The translations under genes were made by a program, and so were the position numbers. The notes beneath the pieces were generated by a model. The model saw nothing but the letters and a program-made list of their open reading frames with translations, was not told the origin of the DNA and did not search any database. From Archilochus colubris (lineage: Eukaryota > Chordata > Aves > Apodiformes > Trochilidae), in NCBI GenBank assembly GCA_023079485.1, contig CM041108.1, positions 1,550,001 to 1,614,000 of the forward strand: a DNA stretch of 64,000 bases, written 5' to 3'. Position 1 is the stretch's first letter. Each line of letters opens with the position of its first letter. Positions 1 through 12,500 of the stretch are shown here, piece by piece.

Positions 1-502
1 GCATCAGCTGTCTGGGGCTAAAGGTGGGTGATTTGGGCACTGGCAAGATTATTCTTTTTTTCTCATGGCACAAAAATGACTCATCCTGGACTTGGAGAGC
101 TGGAAGAGGCTGAGGAAATTCTGGAAGGTTGGAAATGTCTGTGTGTCTAGACAATAATACCTGCTTGAAAAAAGACTTTTGGCAAGCAGCTGATTGTGCA
201 AAGCATCCCATAATAAACTACCCCCCTGCCTAGGCTGTACTGCTGCAATAAGGATGTTGGGAATTTTTTTCCTGTGTTTTCCCCAAGTAAAAAGTGGGGG
301 GAAAGTGGGAAAAACCTAAACCTTGTCTTTCCAGGATTAGATAAAATGCTAGTATCAATTTTTACCCCCCAAAACATCCTTCTCCTGTTTAAACTTTAAC
401 AAATTTGACGCAGAAAGCAGCAAAATGCAGTGAAAACGTCTGACAAACAAACTCAGTTTTCCTTTCCTTTTCTTTTCTTCTTTTTTTCCCCTTCTTTCAC
501 AG

Positions 503-3500
503 ATGACAGCAACAACCCAGCAACCCACCAAGGCTCAGCCCGTCCACCTCCCCACCTCGGCCACCACCGCCCCGGTCCCCGCAGCAGCTGGTGACCACCA
601 GGCACAGCTGGAGGCTGACAAACGAGCTGTCTACAGGTGATCTGAGCTAATGAGCAGTGGGCGTTAATTAATTAATGTATTCATTAATGCATTCTTTCAT
701 CAGTGCATTAGGGGTTGTAATCTATTATTAATGCATCGATCTGGCAGGGCATTAATTAATGCATTGGTTAATGCATCAATTCATTTGTTATTTTAATGCA
801 TTATTAATCCACTGTTATTGTAGTGCATTAATTAACACGACAGAACGGGATGGAGGTGGGGATTAGCAATTAGCTGCTTTTTAGGGTTAATTGTTATCAA
901 CAATAACTGTGCAAAGTGATGGAGCTCCTTCGTGGACCTGGTTTTGCAGCATCCTCCCCTCCAAAGTATTCACTCCCACAACCTATCTCCAAATCAGCCT
1001 TCTTTGAGGGCAAACTCATGCAATTTGGGGCCAAAAAAGCTGTCAGAAGGAGTAAAGTCAGGTGTTAATTTGAAATCTGCAGTTGATGGATCTGTAGGGG
1101 TGTGGGCAGCAACAGGTGTGGGGTGGAGGAGCCCTCATGCTCCTCTTTTTTGGGTCACTTTGGAATTATTGTATAATTGTAATAAGTGTCATAATTATGT
1201 AAATCACATAATTATGTAAGTAATACGTAATTTTATAAGTGATATGCAATTAATTACAATATTATAATGCATACACTAATGATGCAACAATAATGTATAT
1301 TATAATTACTGTTAAGGCTTAAACCAGTGCCATGGGGTCTTGTCAACCAAAAAACTGCAAGTCAGAAGTGAAGGAATTAGAGTATTTTGACTCCAAATAT
1401 CACAAAAGAACTGGAAAAGAGGATGAAGGCATGGAATAAACCCCCCAGCATCCCAGGAAAAGGATTATTAGTGGCAGGTCTCAAGATTTTTTCCCATAGA
1501 ATCATAGAATCATAGAATCCTTGGGGTTAGAAGGGACCTCGAAAGATCATCTAGTCCAAGCAGTCACTTCAGAAAAGAAGACACCTTTTCTTTGCACTTC
1601 TGCATGGATTTTTCGCAACATTTATGGGAGAATGAAAACAAAAAAAAACAACTTTGGAGCTTTCATAGCTTTAATGTGAAGTACAAAAAAAAACCCAAAC
1701 CAAACCAAACCAAAAAACCCCAAAACAAGCCCAAAACAAGTACCTTTTCAGTGGTATTTCCCACCAGAAAAATGGGGAAAAACTCTTTGGCTGGTCCCAG
1801 GTGTGGACTTGGTTGCCCAAACCTAGATGTTTGGTTTTGGATACCAGCCAAATCTCCACCCCCCCCCCCAGTATGGGGAGCCTTTTTTTCCTGTGCCCAA
1901 AATCAGAATATTCAACTGTAAAGCCAATAATCTGGGTCATGTCTGTTTCATTAGTAACATGTGCACACCAGAGGGTTTTCAGCCCTCCTCTTCACCCAGA
2001 ACAATGTTTTTTTGTTGATTTTGTTAATTTTCAGTATTTGCATCAGGTGGAAGTGTTGGCTGCAAACATCAAATGATCAAGATGTTGGGAAATCAGTGGC
2101 AAAACATGATGGGAAATAAAAAAACAATGGGCAAGTGTAGCGGGAAGGAGCCCTTCTTGCTCCTAGGCTGATCCTGAGGCCTCGGGGTTTAGCCCATTCC
2201 TGGACGATGTCCTAGGGCTGTTCCTGGGGCTCCAGGATCTACCCCTTCTTGCCTGCTCCTGGAGCTCCTCGAGCTGTGGGCTTCTCCATCCTCACTGAAG
2301 AGTGGCCTCTCCATGGTGTCAGCTGCTCTCTTATTGGCCCCTGCTCCTGCACATGCTCAGGAGGAGGCCAGACACAGGTGAACCCACACCCACTCATCAA
2401 TAACTCAGGGCACCTGGTCCTGTCTCACTACAGGCAAGTCATCACCAGGTTTTGTGCTCCACCAGCAGCCCAGAAAAACAGTAGAATAAAAAAAGAAAAA
2501 AAATTATCCCCCCCCCTCCCTGCATGGCCTGGGAGCAGCTTGGCCAGGACTGGTCTAGTAGCATCACTTCCTAATGGAATTACTTTCCCAGCAAAAGTAT
2601 TCTATTTACTTTACAAAAGTATTCTATTTACAATGGATCCCAATGAACTTTGGACCAGTCAAGATTCGGCTTCCATGACAACTGATTCTTAAGCCACCCT
2701 GAGATGGATTTTTCCAATCTTTGCATTAAGTTTATTTTCTACTTTTTTGTGGTATTTTGGAGGAGGGAAAGGGGTATATTGGAGCTGGGTCAAAAAAAAA
2801 ATAGGTTGGGCCAAACCCCGCTGAAGGTGTGGAATGAGGCCATTAAAGGAATTCATTTCTCTTTATTAGCCCGTGTCAAATGCTTTTTATTAGTGTCTGC
2901 CAACGACCTCTTTCTGGCAGGGAAATGTCAGGGCTGGTTCAGCCATTTGATTTGTAGGACTCCCTGGGAAAAAAAAAATTGCAAAACTATATTCTACAAA
3001 AGAAATTTTTCTGCCTTAAAACCATTTCTTGTGCCATAGGGGGGATTTTCCATCTGTGTAACACCCTCAGTGGCCAAAATCCTCCTGTTTCCCCACCTGT
3101 CGTGGACATCCAGCTGTTTTTCCCTCCAAATTTCATAGTAAGGATGGGCTCCAGCTATCAAGTTTCATGCCACAACATCCACTTACATCCCCCATGGATG
3201 GGCATTCCTTCCCCTGCCTGTCAAGGACACAGGAAAGTTGGAAATAGAGGAAAAAAAGCTTTATTTTTTTGGCATGCAAAAAGGAAATAAAAGTTGCAAC
3301 AACCAGTCAGTGGGTAGCTTATGGCAGAAACCCAAATTTTGCCACTCCTTGGGCAGCACACTCAGCTACAGGCCTTGAGGCTCTCTCTTAACCCATGGCT
3401 GAGGGGTTTGCACCTCCCCCTGTTTTGTTTTATTATTATTTTTTATTTTATTTTCATTTTAGCCTATTTTATTCCTTTTTTTTTTTTTTAACACTATAAT

Positions 3501-6500
3501 TTTTGTAATGTATTTGTTGATTTGATTGGATTGGATTCTATTTCACTTCATTCCATTGCATTTTATTTCTTGTTTCTTTATTTACTTTTAAAATAGTTAT
3601 ATTTTGTTTTTTTTTATTTCCAACCAAAAAGCAAACCTCATCCTCCTCCTTTTGAGTGCTCCAAGACCTTCATGGGGGGGGTCATCCCCCAATTATTAAT
3701 ACCAAGCATTGTGAGTTTTACCCATCCTTGGTACCTGGAAACCCTCAGAGGAAAGGGGCTAGAAACCACCGGGGGGGGATGGAGGGGGGGCTGCAGTCCT
3801 CCCCCCATATTCTCCCTGATCCTTGGGGTCATTCCATGTTTCTGTTCCTAATTGAAGGAGCAGCTCTGGAAATGGCAGCGAGTGCCCACCGCTGAGCTGC
3901 CAGCTCTTAAGTCCCAATAATTCTGCTGGCCGCCTGGAATTTGCTTTTCATATCCCTCAGCTCAGCCCCGGTGGGGCTGCCCAAATTATGAAATTATTTC
4001 CACCCCCCTCCTCCTCCACTCTCCACTCCAGCTGGGGTGAATCTTGCATTAAACCAGGATTAGCACAGCTTAAACTATAATATGCTTCGGTATTAGCAGC
4101 TGCAAATGAAGATTTAGCCCAGGGGTTTAACCCCTTCACCTGAAACTGAGAGAGAAAAGAGAGGTGAGAAGAGATTCCTCATCAGTTTTTGGAGGTGAAG
4201 TGGTGGAGTCACTTATAACTGAGGTGTTGTGGGAGACCATCCCTAGAGCAGCATCTTGCATTTCTCCCCCATTTCTGGTCTTCATCTGCTTCTTCTCCAC
4301 GTGCTTTGGTGTTGGTCATATTTTTGCATTTTATATTTCATCATCATCAGAGCAAACAGGCTTTGCAATATGTGTCAATCTCTGCTTTCTAAAAGGCATC
4401 TCATGGTAAAAAAAAAGTAGGATACATCATTTTTCCCTTCATGGGTGGGTATGGGTGTGCTTCACAGAGGCACAAAGAGACATCTTGGAGGAGAAGCAGC
4501 CTGTAGCAAGGTCAGTCCCCAGGATGCTGCAAGGACCAACTGATCCCCATAATCTCCAACCAAGAGAAACATTTTTGGGTAAAATATTACCAGTGATGAG
4601 CAAGGGCTGATGTCATTCCCCCAAATGCAAAGCTACCTGGACAGCATATGGCTCTGAGACAACCACACCGAAGCCAAACCTTTATGGCCATGGAAAAACC
4701 TTTTGGAGGTTTGGGCTCTAGTACAGTGTTGAAAACCACCAAGACATTGGGAGAAGCCATTGCCTGGTGGTTAATTGTGCAGTTTTTAAGCTTTTTTTTT
4801 TGTTGTTGGAAAAGGTCTTGAAAGACCACATTCATCAATGGCTTGGGAGTGAGGTTTGAACCAGCAGGCTGGTGATGGAATGACTGAATGGTGTGGGGTG
4901 AAAATGGACATGGGACCTCCAGCAGTGGGTGTTATGGGGGGGTCTCCTTTATCCTCTGCAGGCACCCACTGTTCCCACTGCTGACTCTGCTCTTTGAGAA
5001 GTGTGAGCAGGCAACGCAGGGCTCCGAGTGCATCACCTCTGCCAGCTTTGACGTTGATATCGAGAACTTTGTCCACCAGCAGGAGCAGGAGCACAAGCCC
5101 TTCTTCAGCGATGACCCCGAGCTCGACAACCTGGTAGAGGCTGCTGGGGCTTGGCAGATGGTTTTTGGGAGGTGGGGAGAGGGTAAGGGATGAGGAACAA
5201 GTTATGCAGATAACATTGTGACCAGTGTCTTGGAGCTCCGTTTGTAGTGTTGGCCATCTTGTCAATGTTCTCTGTAGACCTTGCAAGACCTTCTCCAAGA
5301 CTTTCTCTGAGACCTTTTCCATAAGAGCAAAGAGTATAAGACCTTTCCATAAGGGAGCAAACCCCTGCCCAGTTTTTAGATAGTTTTTACACACACACAA
5401 TGAGGATAACACATTTCCTGGGATCAGCCGAGACTGATGGCTGGTTTGAGCCCCAAAATTTAGAATCTCTTTGGGAATTACTGCTCTTCAATGTAGCTTA
5501 TGATAGAGTTCATGTTCTTGTCTGGTACCCTCTTGTTTCAAGTCTGATGGCCAGCTCTTGATGTAGAAACAAGGCAAAATAAGAGCTTTTCCCAAAAAAT
5601 GGTGATGCATATCAATGGTTTGGGACACTTCGTATCATTTTTGGTGGCTTCTTTGTCATAGCAACCCAAATTTCCTACTGTACCCATTGCTGTTGGAAGG
5701 TGCCGCAGAAGATTCCATTTGGAATGGAGATTTTCTCTTCCAGGGAACTCTGGAAACATCCCCAAGTGCCATTATTTTGCCCATCAAGCCTCCACATGTG
5801 GTCTCCATGGAAAGCAAGTGGGTAGACAGGTTCATGGCATCATCCTGATGCACTCTTTCAGCATTCCATATGTGAATTTTTAAGGTCAGAAGAGGCAATT
5901 TTGCCCACCTGGTGATGCAAAGAGCAAAACACCTTCCCTGGGGGTTGGGATATATTGCAGAGGGATTCTCATATCAGTAAAGGAGCAAAATCAGGCAATT
6001 CACAGGCAGCTTTGTCCAGATACTGCTGATATAAAGGATGTGAGTTTGTCCAGTGACCTGTCACAAAGAGAAGAACAAGTAATGCTCATCCAAGTGCAGA
6101 AACAAACACTTTCTTAAAAAAAAAAAAAAAAAAAGGCAAGAAACAATCTAAAGATATATTAGAATTCTGCATCTTTTGTGCCCAATTTCAGCTTGTGGAG
6201 TTCTGTGAGATCCCTAAATCAAGAGTGGCTTGGCAGGCTGTGGAGAGTCCTCCAAAAAACTACAGACCACACACAGCCTGTCTTGCAAAATTTCAGATCC
6301 AAGAACAGAACAGCTCAGGGATGAGTGATAAACCAAGCAACATTCTGTATTATTTCCCTTTGAGGACTGCACATGTCAAATGTCGAGATGCACCAAAAAA
6401 AACCCCAATGTATTAAATTAAATGGGTGCAATGAGGAGAGTGATCAAGCCACCTGAAGCGAAAATTCCTACTTATATCAATGTGAATCATCTCCAGAAAA

Positions 6501-9500
6501 AGGTCAGGGCAGGAGATAAATCCAGAGAGGCCAGGGCTTTTTTGGTGTTTTCTTCCAAAAAACCCCACAGCAATGATATTCTTGTTGCAAGTCTTGTCTT
6601 TGGGAGTGACTCTTGCTTCTGGGGTGAAATTTAGCCTTGGATATGCAGTGATGCCAAGGCTGTCCTTGCAGCACTGAGGATGCATCTGCAGGTATATGTT
6701 CTAATCCATTAGTCAGAACTTTTCCAAAGGCCATCCAAGGGTGGTTGGCCTCCATCAAGACGGAGATCCTGGCAAACATAATGCTGACAACGGACTGTTG
6801 GTGGGATGTGCCAACTGGAAGGACGTGTGGGGGGTTTGTTATTTTTGGGGTGCTTTTTTCATTTTTTTTTTAAACACCACCAATTCCCTGGCAATCGTCA
6901 ATGGTGAAGCAGAGATGAAAAGGCCAGCGGCATTAACTATCATTAGAGTAAGAGTCATGTATTCCTCACCACCGAGATGCGCATAATTAGAAATTAGAAA
7001 AAGGTCAGATCTCACCATTATCAACTCAATCAGCTGCCGAGTGCCACACAGTCAATTAATTCAGCATCTGTATTTTTTACAACCCCGCACACGTACGCCG
7101 TCGGATTGTAACTCTTTATCCGGACAGATATACGGCGCAGTGGAGCAGGGACATAAAATGAGACCCTAAGCAAATGAGCTGAGATAATTGAGAGATTTAT
7201 TTTTTATACATACATGTGTCAGGTCTTCTTGCCTTTGCCCTTGAATATTGACTTTCATGGCCATTGAGCTCTGGGGGAGCTGGGGCACGATGCCTCCACC
7301 TTGCACTTTGCCTGTGCCAACAGGAAAAGAAAAGCCAAAAAAAGTGCCAAAATGTAGCCAAGAAAAAAACCCCAAAACGTTTAAAAAAAACAAAAAATTT
7401 TTTCCAGCCACAACCCATTGTCTCTGTTTTTTGCCAAGTGAAAATTCACTTTCTCCATGGTGTAACCTCCACCTGAGTTTGGCTCTGGCTTTTTTGGGGC
7501 TGTTTCCAAACCATGGAGAGTGGCAGTTTGTAAAGATGACCACTAAAATTTGCAAGTTAAAAAACACCCTTTGAAATGCAAAGAGGCTTTGTTACATAAA
7601 ACTGAATTTATTGCCCCGGAGTGAATAGCTGAAACTTTATATATTATGCAAGATTTCAAATAGCAGCTGTAAAACTGAAGGTTTCAGCTCAGCGAGAGGA
7701 ATGTTTTATGTGTAAATTTTTCAACATTTATGGGGCACGTTTTAATGAGGCCCAGGCTTTGCACCGGCAATGGTGTACGGCATGGTTGCAGCCCTGTAAG
7801 CTTGTTAGAAGAAGTGATCTCCAGAGAATAACCAAACACTTTCTGACATGCAAGAGCTATGGGCTTGGACTTTTTTTAGGGCATGGGGAAAAATTCTCCT
7901 GAAGACAACAGTAATTTTGGGGTACTTCAGCTTCTTTGGGTGTCAGGAATTTGAGTGATGGGGAGTGTAAGGTGGAGGGATGGGTGAGAATATAGATGTT
8001 TTCTTTTTTCTTTGTTGTGTTGAGAAAGGAAATGCATTTAATTCTACTGTAGGGTTCTGTTGAGGTTGTATTTGGGGTAGGAATATTGAGAATAATGTAG
8101 GCTTTTTTCTTCCAACACACAGAGAATTTTAACTTGGCTGTTGTGTCCTTGCATAGATGGTGAAGGCAATCCAGGTGCTGCGCATCCACCTCCTGGAGCT
8201 GGAGAAGGTCAATGAGTTGTGCAAGGACTTTTGCAACCGATACATCACCTGCCTCAAAACCAAGATGCACAGTGACAACCTACTCAGGAATGACCTGGGG
8301 GGGCCCTACTCCCCCAACCCCTCCTCCATCACCCTCCACCCCCAGGTAACACCTTCGGCTTACTGGTAAGCACCACCATTGCCCATTGGCCAACAGGCAA
8401 GTTGGGCCAGAAAGGCTGGGAGGTTGGTTTACAACTCTTGTGGCCTCCTGGCAAGTCACCAAAACCCATCCCCAGCTGAGGAAAATAATTAAAAATAACC
8501 CATAACTTGCTCATATGGTGCAATAAATGACACTATGGTGATTTTTAAAAATTATTTTCTTTCATGACCTTTTTTTCATGGGTTTGGCAGAGCTGTCTGT
8601 GTCTCAGCAAAGCCAAGACATGAAGACCTAAATTCTGTTGTTGCAGCAATGAAGCATGGGGGGAAAGCATCGTATAAACCCCGTACATGGGAAAATGAAC
8701 AGGAAATTTGCATTTTTTCATGAAACAGTACTATTTCTTGGTAGGAGGGACAGAAACACCACAGTTTTCTCCATTTCTTCTCTCCCCATTCTTGTCTTTA
8801 TTTCAAGGCAACTGAACACAGTTTTGGGTTTTGCTAAACCCTTGTTTGCCTCTCTGCTCCTCCTTTTGCCCTGACACATCTTTCAGTTCTCCCTCACAGG
8901 TGCCAGCTTTCCCAGCTTGACTTTTTTTTTTTTTGCATATTTTGGATTTTATCTGGGAGAAGGAAACATTCAGTGCTTCAAGCACAGTGGGCATGTGCAA
9001 GATGTCTAAGAACTGCAGAACTGTGAAATGAAATGACCAACCCATGCTGCTCCTTGGTGTCTTTTGGGACAAAATAAGAGGTTTTAACTTAATATTTGGA
9101 AAAACTGGGGGAAGTTTCCCATAGGTTGTTGTTTTCATGTGCATTTGCTGTGAATGTTGGCTGTTTGCATCCCAGAAATCTTCCTTGGTGCAACACTGGA
9201 TGTCCTGTAGGGATTTCTCTGTCCTAGATACTGGATTTTTGGGGGGAAAATTTAATTCAGGGTTGCCCAATCCCCCTAGAAATAACTGCAACCAACTCAA
9301 AATAAGCCAGAGGTTCCAGGAAGCTTTGGGGGATTTCCCCACAAAAGGAGAAGGGGGGTGTGCACTTTTTTAGGGTGTTTCAGGGCATTTTTAGAGTTGT
9401 AGAAAGGAAAAAAGAATGGATTTAGCATCTCATGTCCAAGCACTGCAGAGTTTGATGTGCTCCAATGTGTGATGCTTGCGGCCACTCTCTTCCCCTAGCT

Positions 9501-12500
9501 TTGGAAGGACAAAAAACCCCAAAAGTTTTCTTTCTTATTTGGGTTTTGTGAAAGCACCAAACCACTTAAATCATTATCTTAAAAAAAGCAACCAAACAAA
9601 AAACAACCCGGCTGCTTTCTATTTTGCAATAATCTCTAGAAATGGACTTATTATCCCTTTGCTGCTTTATGGTAGCATTCCTTATGATCAGAATTAGCAA
9701 GACACTTGCATAAAAGCGAACAATAATTGCTCAACGAGCATCTCGTTTGTAATTTATTAGTTTCTATTATTGTGCATCACCATGGCAACAGCTCACATCC
9801 CGGGTGATGAGAGAGATGTTAGATATGAGCCAACGAAGCTCCCGGTCCCAGCAAATGGAGATGCACGTTTTTTATCAGTAATTTTCATGAAAATAATAAG
9901 TGAGGGAGTTAATGAGATGGAAAGCCATCCTGTGGCTATTGTGAGATTTTTTTCCCCTCTTTTCCTTATTTTATTTTTTTTTTTTAAAGTGTTGATCTAA
10001 TTAGAATGCATCGGTCAGTAAAAGTAATGAGGATTTAGCGCCTCACAAAGAGGTGGGGATCCTATCAGAAAATTAGCAACGCGTCTTTGGATAATCGGGC
10101 CCATGGAGAGGTACCCAGAGCCTTCGATTCCTGCAGACCTGGAGCCACCAACATTTCCCCTCTGAGTAAGACTTGAAAGTTGAGAAATTCCAGTGAGGAT
10201 TTGGAGGCAGTTGCTGAATAAATAGGAACACACCCGAGAAAGACCCAACTGGAGGGGAAACACTGACTTAGTGATCAAGAGAGCTGTCACGAGCCAAAAT
10301 ATTCATGGTGATAGACCTGAAGGACACCATCTTATCTGGTCATTGTATGACGTAGCAGTGATGATACAATGGTGATTTTTCTTCCAATTATCCAACTACA
10401 CAATATCAGATGCTTGAGGGCCTCAACTCATGGAGCACACTAGAGTCTGCAAGGTTTGAAAAAAAGGGGGGAAATACTGGATATTGAGTTTGAAGTTGAG
10501 TTTGAAGGGCTGGAGATGCTTCATAGGGGTGAAGAATTACAGGATCCATAGTTAAAAGATGGCGAGTGGAATAATTTTGCTGATTATTGTCCAATTAAAT
10601 TTACACTGAAGGCAGGTAAACCAGCTCAGGGGCCACTAATTTAGGAATTAAAATCTAAATAATAGAAATGTGATTAATATAAATGAAGGAGGTTTCTCAG
10701 AAAACGGGTTTTCACAGGACTAGGAGGGGGCATTGAGCATTTTCTGAGGATGTATACCAGGTTGGTTATGAAAGTGAAATATTTCTATTTTTTGCAAAGT
10801 TTTTTATCCCAGGACAGCCTGCTTAAGAGGTTCGGGGTATGCAGTAACAAGGATGTCAACTGAAAATAAGAAGACAACAGCTGAAGCTGTAAAAATGTCA
10901 TTGCAGGAGAATGGGAGTTGGATTTATTGGTGTTAGTTGTGCTTTTAAAGATAAAAATGCAAGAAATTCTGGAAATGCAAAAATGCCTGAAGATGATGGA
11001 AAGATGAGAGAACACCAGACAGCTGTTTTGACTCTTGATGAACCTTTTTCTGTCACCAAGTCTGGACATGGCTCCTGGTCACAGCCAAGTTTGGGGTGAA
11101 AAGTTTGGGGTCTTTTCTGTGTGGAGAACATTCCCTGACCCTATAATAACTTTTCTACCCTATTTTGTCTATCACTTTCTCATTTCGTGACCTGTTTTGG
11201 CCTGCAGGTACAGTGAGCCATTCTCCTTCTTCTATTTTTCTTGTTTGTTTTTCAGTTGGCTTCATTCCTCTTCCTTGAATGAGGGCACAGACCCTTTTAA
11301 AGTCCCTCCCCTCATTTAATGAATATTTATTGAGTTTTTCAGACAAGGGAGGTGCCTGTTGCAGGGGGTGGGAAAAGCCAATTTAACCCAAAGTCAATCA
11401 GTTCAAATTTCCTTTGATATCACAGTGGTCCTACCAGCTCAGACAGCTGTCTTCACTTGCAAGAAAAAAAAAACAATGCCATTCATATCAGGAACCTCCA
11501 TCACAGCATTCCCAGGGCTGTTTAAATTGGATTAGATCTTGCCTCTTTCAGCTCTTGTTTTGAGTGACAACAGTGTTTATATGGCCATTTCCAAGACAGT
11601 GTTTCATCTTCTTGTCTTCCTCCTCATATTGCTGGTGGTTGGAGGCTAACAGATGGGTTGACCTGACTCAGTGCAGCACTTCTCTGTATAGATATTAATT
11701 TATCCAGGTTTGCCCTGTGGACAAGCTTGAATTTCTGTTATTTAAAGCAATTAAAAAATTTTTTTTCATCTCCATCACCCACCCATCCATCTACCAAGGA
11801 GTCTCATGGATCTTCTTGGACTTGATGTTAGACTTGTTGATCTCAGAGGTCCCTTCCAACCCAGACGATTCTATGATTCCTACCTTTGAGTTTGGCCAAC
11901 TCTTTTTCACTGAATTCCTATTTCTTTTTTCTCCAACAAACTCTATTTTTTCTCCAGCTTAACTTGAACATAGATAAAATTCCTAAAGTTCTGATGAGAC
12001 AGAAATTTTTACACACCCCAAAATAAACTGCTTTTATCATGAGGCATGAGCAGAATGTCAGCCCAAGCAGTGCCACATACACTCAGCCATTTGGAAGTTG
12101 ATATTTGCCTTATGGTAGGAAAGGGTTTGTACCAGATCTTTTACTTCATTGAAGTGATTTTTAATTCAGTGATATATTGATTTGAGGAGGGTTGGTGCCA
12201 AGAAGTGGGTCTGCAGAGACCTCTAGTGATGCCTTTTTATTTTCTCTTCAAGTTTCAAAACTGCAAGAGATGTTTTAGCTTCTTCAGCTTCTAAAATATG
12301 AAACCATTTCCTACTGCAGCAAAGTCACAAGTGCAGTATAATTTGGCTGACATTTGCAATTCAAGGCAATTAGTATGTAAAATATATATATGATTTTTTT
12401 TTTTAAATCTTGTAGATAGCTATGTTTATTTTAAGCCTCCTCTTCTATTGGTAGCTTCATGGTGAGGTTGCAGAAACACCATTAATTTCTTTAATTTTTT

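Larger units (their letters stand above)
637..4961 (+). other. PKNOX2 intron: LTR, CR1 scrap, AT-rich repeats, possible conserved block
   Basis: No coding sequence seen. It holds an ATGCATTAAT-type repeat (660-850), an AATTATGTAA-type AT-rich stretch (1150-1310), a reverse CR1 tail (1498-1562), a solo LTR (2136-2432), a T-rich tract (3420-3640), and a block at 3880-4130 of ordinary-complexity sequence that may be a conserved non-coding element. Confidence 0.6.
4962..8345 (+). other. PKNOX2: PKNOX2 N-terminal MEIS/PREP (PBX-binding) domain, two exons
   Basis: Exons 4962-5133 and 8157-8345 encode about residues 45-165 of the readable product. They hold the two conserved blocks of the MEIS-type N-terminal domain: the first around [20 protein letters not shown], the second around [20 protein letters not shown]. 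In this family the domain binds PBX and masks its nuclear export signal. The join between the exons is in phase (306 nt before it, a multiple of three). Confidence 0.93.

Noticed and set aside
503..505. ATG at 503 as the PKNOX2 start codon
   Set aside because: It follows directly on a splice acceptor, and the known protein has about 30 further residues before it from upstream exons.
1592..1921. Overlapping frames of 60-110 codons on both strands around 1.6-2.0 kb
   Set aside because: Lys/Pro- and Phe-rich chance frames from homopolymer runs, with no splice signals or similarity.
2136..2432. DNA transposon with terminal inverted repeats
   Set aside because: The inverted ends are only five bases and the target duplication is six; TG...CA ends with no transposase fit a solo LTR better.
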